15,871 nucleotides of DNA from an uncultured Rhodocyclaceae bacterium (GTDB taxonomy: Bacteria; Pseudomonadota; Gammaproteobacteria; Burkholderiales; Rhodocyclaceae): the NCBI GenBank assembly GCA_937892345.1, contig CALAGF010000200.1:1-15871 (forward strand), in the 5' to 3' direction. The notes under the pieces are model-generated. The model was given only the letters and a program-made list of their open reading frames with translations, was not told the DNA's origin and made no database searches. Position numbers and translations under genes: made by a program. Below, piece by piece: positions 14,036-15,871 of this stretch (within the stretch, counting starts at the first letter, position 1; every line of letters begins with the position of its first letter).

Positions 14036-15531
14036 GGCTTGTCTCCCGAACGGGTATTTCTGCCGCGCAGATGCGCTGGCAAAAGGTGTTGGAAGGGCAT
14101 CAGCGCATCCTGAATCGTGTGGCGATCGCGATCGGTATATTGGCTGCGCAAGCTGGCGACCGCCTGTTGGCGTGCGGCAGTCTCCGGATGTTCAATCGCG
14201 TCGCGCGCACCATAACCGCGCCAGCCCGGTGGCAATTCCATCGCGCCGACCGACAGGGCTTCATAGCTGAGGGCGGGCAGTGTCTGTGCTGCGGAAGGCC
14301 AGTAGGCCAGCGTCCGGGTCAGCCAGTCGGCATCGTTACGGCGGGGAAAGTCTTCGCGGAAATGAGCGCCGCGGCTTTCTGTGCGCTGCAATGCCCCCTG
14401 GGTGACACAGAGGGCGAGCTTGAGCATTTTCTGCAAGCGCCAGGCGGTGGTCAGTTCGGGGTTGGCACCGGGGCGATGATGGCGCAAGCCGAGTTGGCGA
14501 CTGCGCAAATTGAGCGCCTGCAAGCTGTCGACCGCTGCAGTCAGTGCATCAGCGTGACGCACGATACCCACCTGTGCGGTCATCGCTGCCTGCATTTCAC
14601 GCAGCAGGAGGCTGGCATTTTCGATGCCATGGCTGTCGGTAATGCTGGAAAATTCGGCTGTGGCTTTGTCTAAGCACGCTTTGATCAGCGCTGTCGACAC
14701 CAGCAGCTCGCCGTCTGGCGAGGCGCAGAAATCGGCAATCGCTTCGCCGACGATCATCCCGGAAACCACCGTTTCGGCGACCGAATTACCGCCCAGTCGG
14801 TTGAAACCGTGCAAATCCCAGCAGGCCGCTTCACCGCAGGCAAACAGGCCTTGCAGACCGTAGGCGGCGCCGTGGGCATTGGTGCGGATGCCACCCATCG
14901 AGTAATGCTGCGCCGGGCGTACCGGTATCCACTGTTTTGCCGGATCGATGCCGAGAAAGTACTGGCAGATTTCCTTCACTTCGCGCAACTTGTGGTTGAT
15001 GTGGCCTTCGCCAAGCAGGGTAATGTCCAGCCACAGATGTTCGCCAAAACGGCCGCGCACCCCCTTGCCGGATTTGATGTGGGCTTCCATGCGCCGCGAC
15101 ACCACATCGCGCGAGGCCAGTTCCTTTTTCTCCGGTTCGTAATCCGGCATGAAGCGATGTCCATCGACATCTCGCAGCAAGCCGCCATCGCCACGACAGC
15201 CCTCGGTCACCAGAATGCCGGCCGGGAAGATGGCGGTGGGGTGGAACTGCACCGCCTCCATGTTGCCGAGCGGCACGACGCCGGTTTCCAGCGCGATGGC
15301 GGCGCCGATGCCTTCGTTGATCACCGCGTTGGTGGTCGATTGGTAGATGCGCCCGAAGCCGCCGGTGGCGATGCAAGTGGCGCGGGCGACATAGGCCAGC
15401 AGGCGGCCGTCGATCAGGTTGCGGACGATGGCGCCGTAGCAGCGCCCGCCGTCGTGGATCAGCGCCACCGCTTCCATGCGCTCATGCACCGGGATGCCGG
15501 CGGCGATGGTCTGGTCGCTGACGGCGTAAAG
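14032..15531 (-). CDS. frdA: Fumarate reductase flavoprotein subunit, N-terminus missing at a junction
   Basis: About 499 C-terminal residues of FrdA. It starts to match the family at LYAVSDQTIAAGIPVHERME and contains IATGGFGRIYQSTTNA, the substrate-site HPT in EAVQFHPTAIF, CRGDGGLL, the catalytic-Arg region KELASRDVVSRR, RPAQHYSMGGI and HGFNRLGGNSVAETVVSGM. The C-terminal alpha-helical domain is complete. FrdA reduces fumarate to succinate at its flavin. The first roughly 140 residues, including the Rossmann FAD motif and the flavin-linking His region, are absent. The frame stays open to 15717, but those codons do not resemble FrdA and instead lie over a phage tail-collar sequence on the other strand. 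frdC (cytochrome b) would be expected upstream and is not in the window. Confidence 0.9.
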   Translation of the reverse strand, partial: LYAVSDQTIAAGIPVHERMEAVALIHDGGRCYGAIVRNLIDGRLLAYVARATCIATGGFGRIYQSTTNAVINEGIGAAIALETGVVPLGNMEAVQFHPTAIFPAGILVTEGCRGDGGLLRDVDGHRFMPDYEPEKKELASRDVVSRRMEAHIKSGKGVRGRFGEHLWLDITLLGEGHINHKLREVKEICQYFLGIDPAKQWIPVRPAQHYSMGGIRTNAHGAAYGLQGLFACGEAACWDLHGFNRLGGNSVAETVVSGMIVGEAIADFCASPDGELLVSTALIKACLDKATAEFSSITDSHGIENASLLLREMQAAMTAQVGIVRHADALTAAVDSLQALNLRSRQLGLRHHRPGANPELTTAWRLQKMLKLALCVTQGALQRTESRGAHFREDFPRRNDADWLTRTLAYWPSAAQTLPALSYEALSVGAMELPPGWRGYGARDAIEHPETAARQQAVASLRSQYTDRDRHTIQDALMPFQHLLPAHLRGRNTRSGDKP

Positions 15532-15705
15532 CCCGGCACCATCATGCCGTTCGCAGGCGATGTCGCGCCGCCTGGCTGTCTGCTTTGCTACGGGCAGGTT
15601 ATCAGCCGCGTAACTTACGCTGCGCTGTTTGCGGTGATTGGAACAACATACGGCGCAGGCGACGGCAGCACCACCTTCGCACTGCCTGACCCACGTGGGT
15701 CGTGA
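15532..15705 (+). pseudogene. Phage tail-collar domain fragment
   Basis: The + strand encodes PGTIMPFAGDVAPPGCLLCY, then residues through SRVTYAALFAVIGTTYGAGD and GSTTFALPDPRG, then Ser and a stop. This is the core of a phage tail-collar / microcystin-dependent protein domain, found at the C-terminus of tail fibres. The domain normally continues after the D-x-R-G motif (e.g. RGR...); here it ends in TGA. It has no start codon or upstream part, because the bases before about 15532 belong to frdA on the other strand. It is thus cut at both ends, either by real rearrangement or by misassembly. Confidence 0.75.
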
Positions 15706-15720
15706 TGCAAGAATCATCGA

Positions 15721-15871
15721 ATGGCTGAACCGACTTCGACCGCAGCGGGCATCACGCTCACTGTCTTCCTCACCGCGCTGCTGGGGCCATTCTTTGGCCC
15801 CTACGCAGTCATCGTTATGTGCGCGCTGTTGGGTGCTATGTGGCCCCTGTCAGTGATGCCAAACACCACCA
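15721..15871 (+). CDS. Small hydrophobic phage protein, possible holin (partial, 3' end outside window)
   Basis: From ATG at 15721 the frame stays open to the window end (50 codons). It starts MAEPTSTAAGITLTVFLTAL and continues through LLGPFFGPYAVIVMCALLGA, predicting two membrane segments separated by a short turn. A short MAEP(T/V)STA start followed by small-residue-rich helices is common in putative holins of phages infecting proteobacteria, and lysis genes often follow tail-fibre genes. The ribosome site is weak. The holin call is inference; it could be another small phage membrane protein. Confidence 0.45.
   Translation, partial: MAEPTSTAAGITLTVFLTALLGPFFGPYAVIVMCALLGAMWPLSVMPNTT

Larger units (their letters stand above)
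15532..15871 (+). mobile_element. Phage-derived segment or chimeric contig end
   Basis: The last 340 bases carry two phage-like coding pieces on the strand opposite to frdA and nothing that belongs to the frd operon. The left limit lies at about 15526-15532, where FrdA similarity stops and the tail-collar domain begins. No att repeat, integrase or inverted repeat is visible at the boundary. Confidence 0.6.

Noticed and set aside
14809..15531. Plus-strand open frame running in phase into the tail-collar fragment
   Set aside because: Up to 15531 it is the exact antisense of conserved frdA. Only the part after 15532 resembles a real protein, so a natural 298-residue tail protein is not supported.
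15532..15717. N-terminal extension of the FrdA frame (62 codons starting at 15717)
   Set aside because: These codons do not resemble FrdA and are the reverse complement of the phage tail-collar sequence; the frame is open by chance.
1..15871. CRISPR array, tRNA, rRNA or insertion sequence
   Set aside because: No regularly spaced direct repeats, cloverleaf sequence, rRNA-like stretch or transposase frame was found on reading both strands.

Overview
The window looks like chromosome of a diazotrophic, polyhydroxyalkanoate-storing betaproteobacterium, most likely of the Rhodocyclales. This placement is inferred from gene content and protein character: a phaB tail next to phaR, a nifV-cysE-nifW-nifZ-nifM block of the Azotobacter type, and FrdA/FrdB of the Wolinella (menaquinol fumarate reductase) type. 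No rRNA or tRNA gene is available to confirm it.

Region 1 (1-785, + strand) holds the last 16 codons of an acetoacetyl-CoA reductase (phaB), a Rho-independent terminator, a sigma-70-like promoter and the complete PHA repressor gene phaR. Region 2 (786-4544, - strand) is a nitrogenase maturation operon read nifV -> cysE -> nifW -> nifZ -> nifM. Its genes overlap or are closely spaced. nifV is preceded by a textbook nif control region: a sigma-54 -24/-12 element, a probable IHF site and a perfect TGT-N10-ACA NifA site. nifU and nifS, which often precede nifV, are absent, so this block is its own NifA-dependent unit. phaR and nifM are convergent, with no base between their stop codons.

Region 3 (4559-7360, - strand) holds a periplasmic Spy/CpxP-like protein with a His/Met-rich N-terminus, then a class V aminotransferase and a LysR regulator that probably form one unit. 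Region 4 (7456-12392, + strand) holds a TSUP (TauE/SafE) transporter divergent from lysR, a soluble PAS-PAS hybrid histidine kinase, a YkuD-type L,D-transpeptidase and a fused SpmA-SpmB membrane protein.

Region 5 (12383-15531, - strand) is read frdA (5'-truncated) -> frdB -> a membrane-anchored alpha/beta hydrolase. The frdA reading frame stops matching its family near 15531. From there to the window end the sequence is phage-like: a tail-collar fragment and then the start of a small holin-like membrane protein. This is either an assembly chimera or a decayed or inserted prophage edge, and the sequence alone cannot decide.

I see no CRISPR array, tRNA, rRNA or insertion sequence, and no gene-free stretch exceeds 300 bases. 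I do not see a convincing new multi-gene system. The most informative items are the compact nif promoter, the phage junction in frdA, the cysteine-rich tail of the nif-linked CysE and several unexplained inverted or direct repeats.
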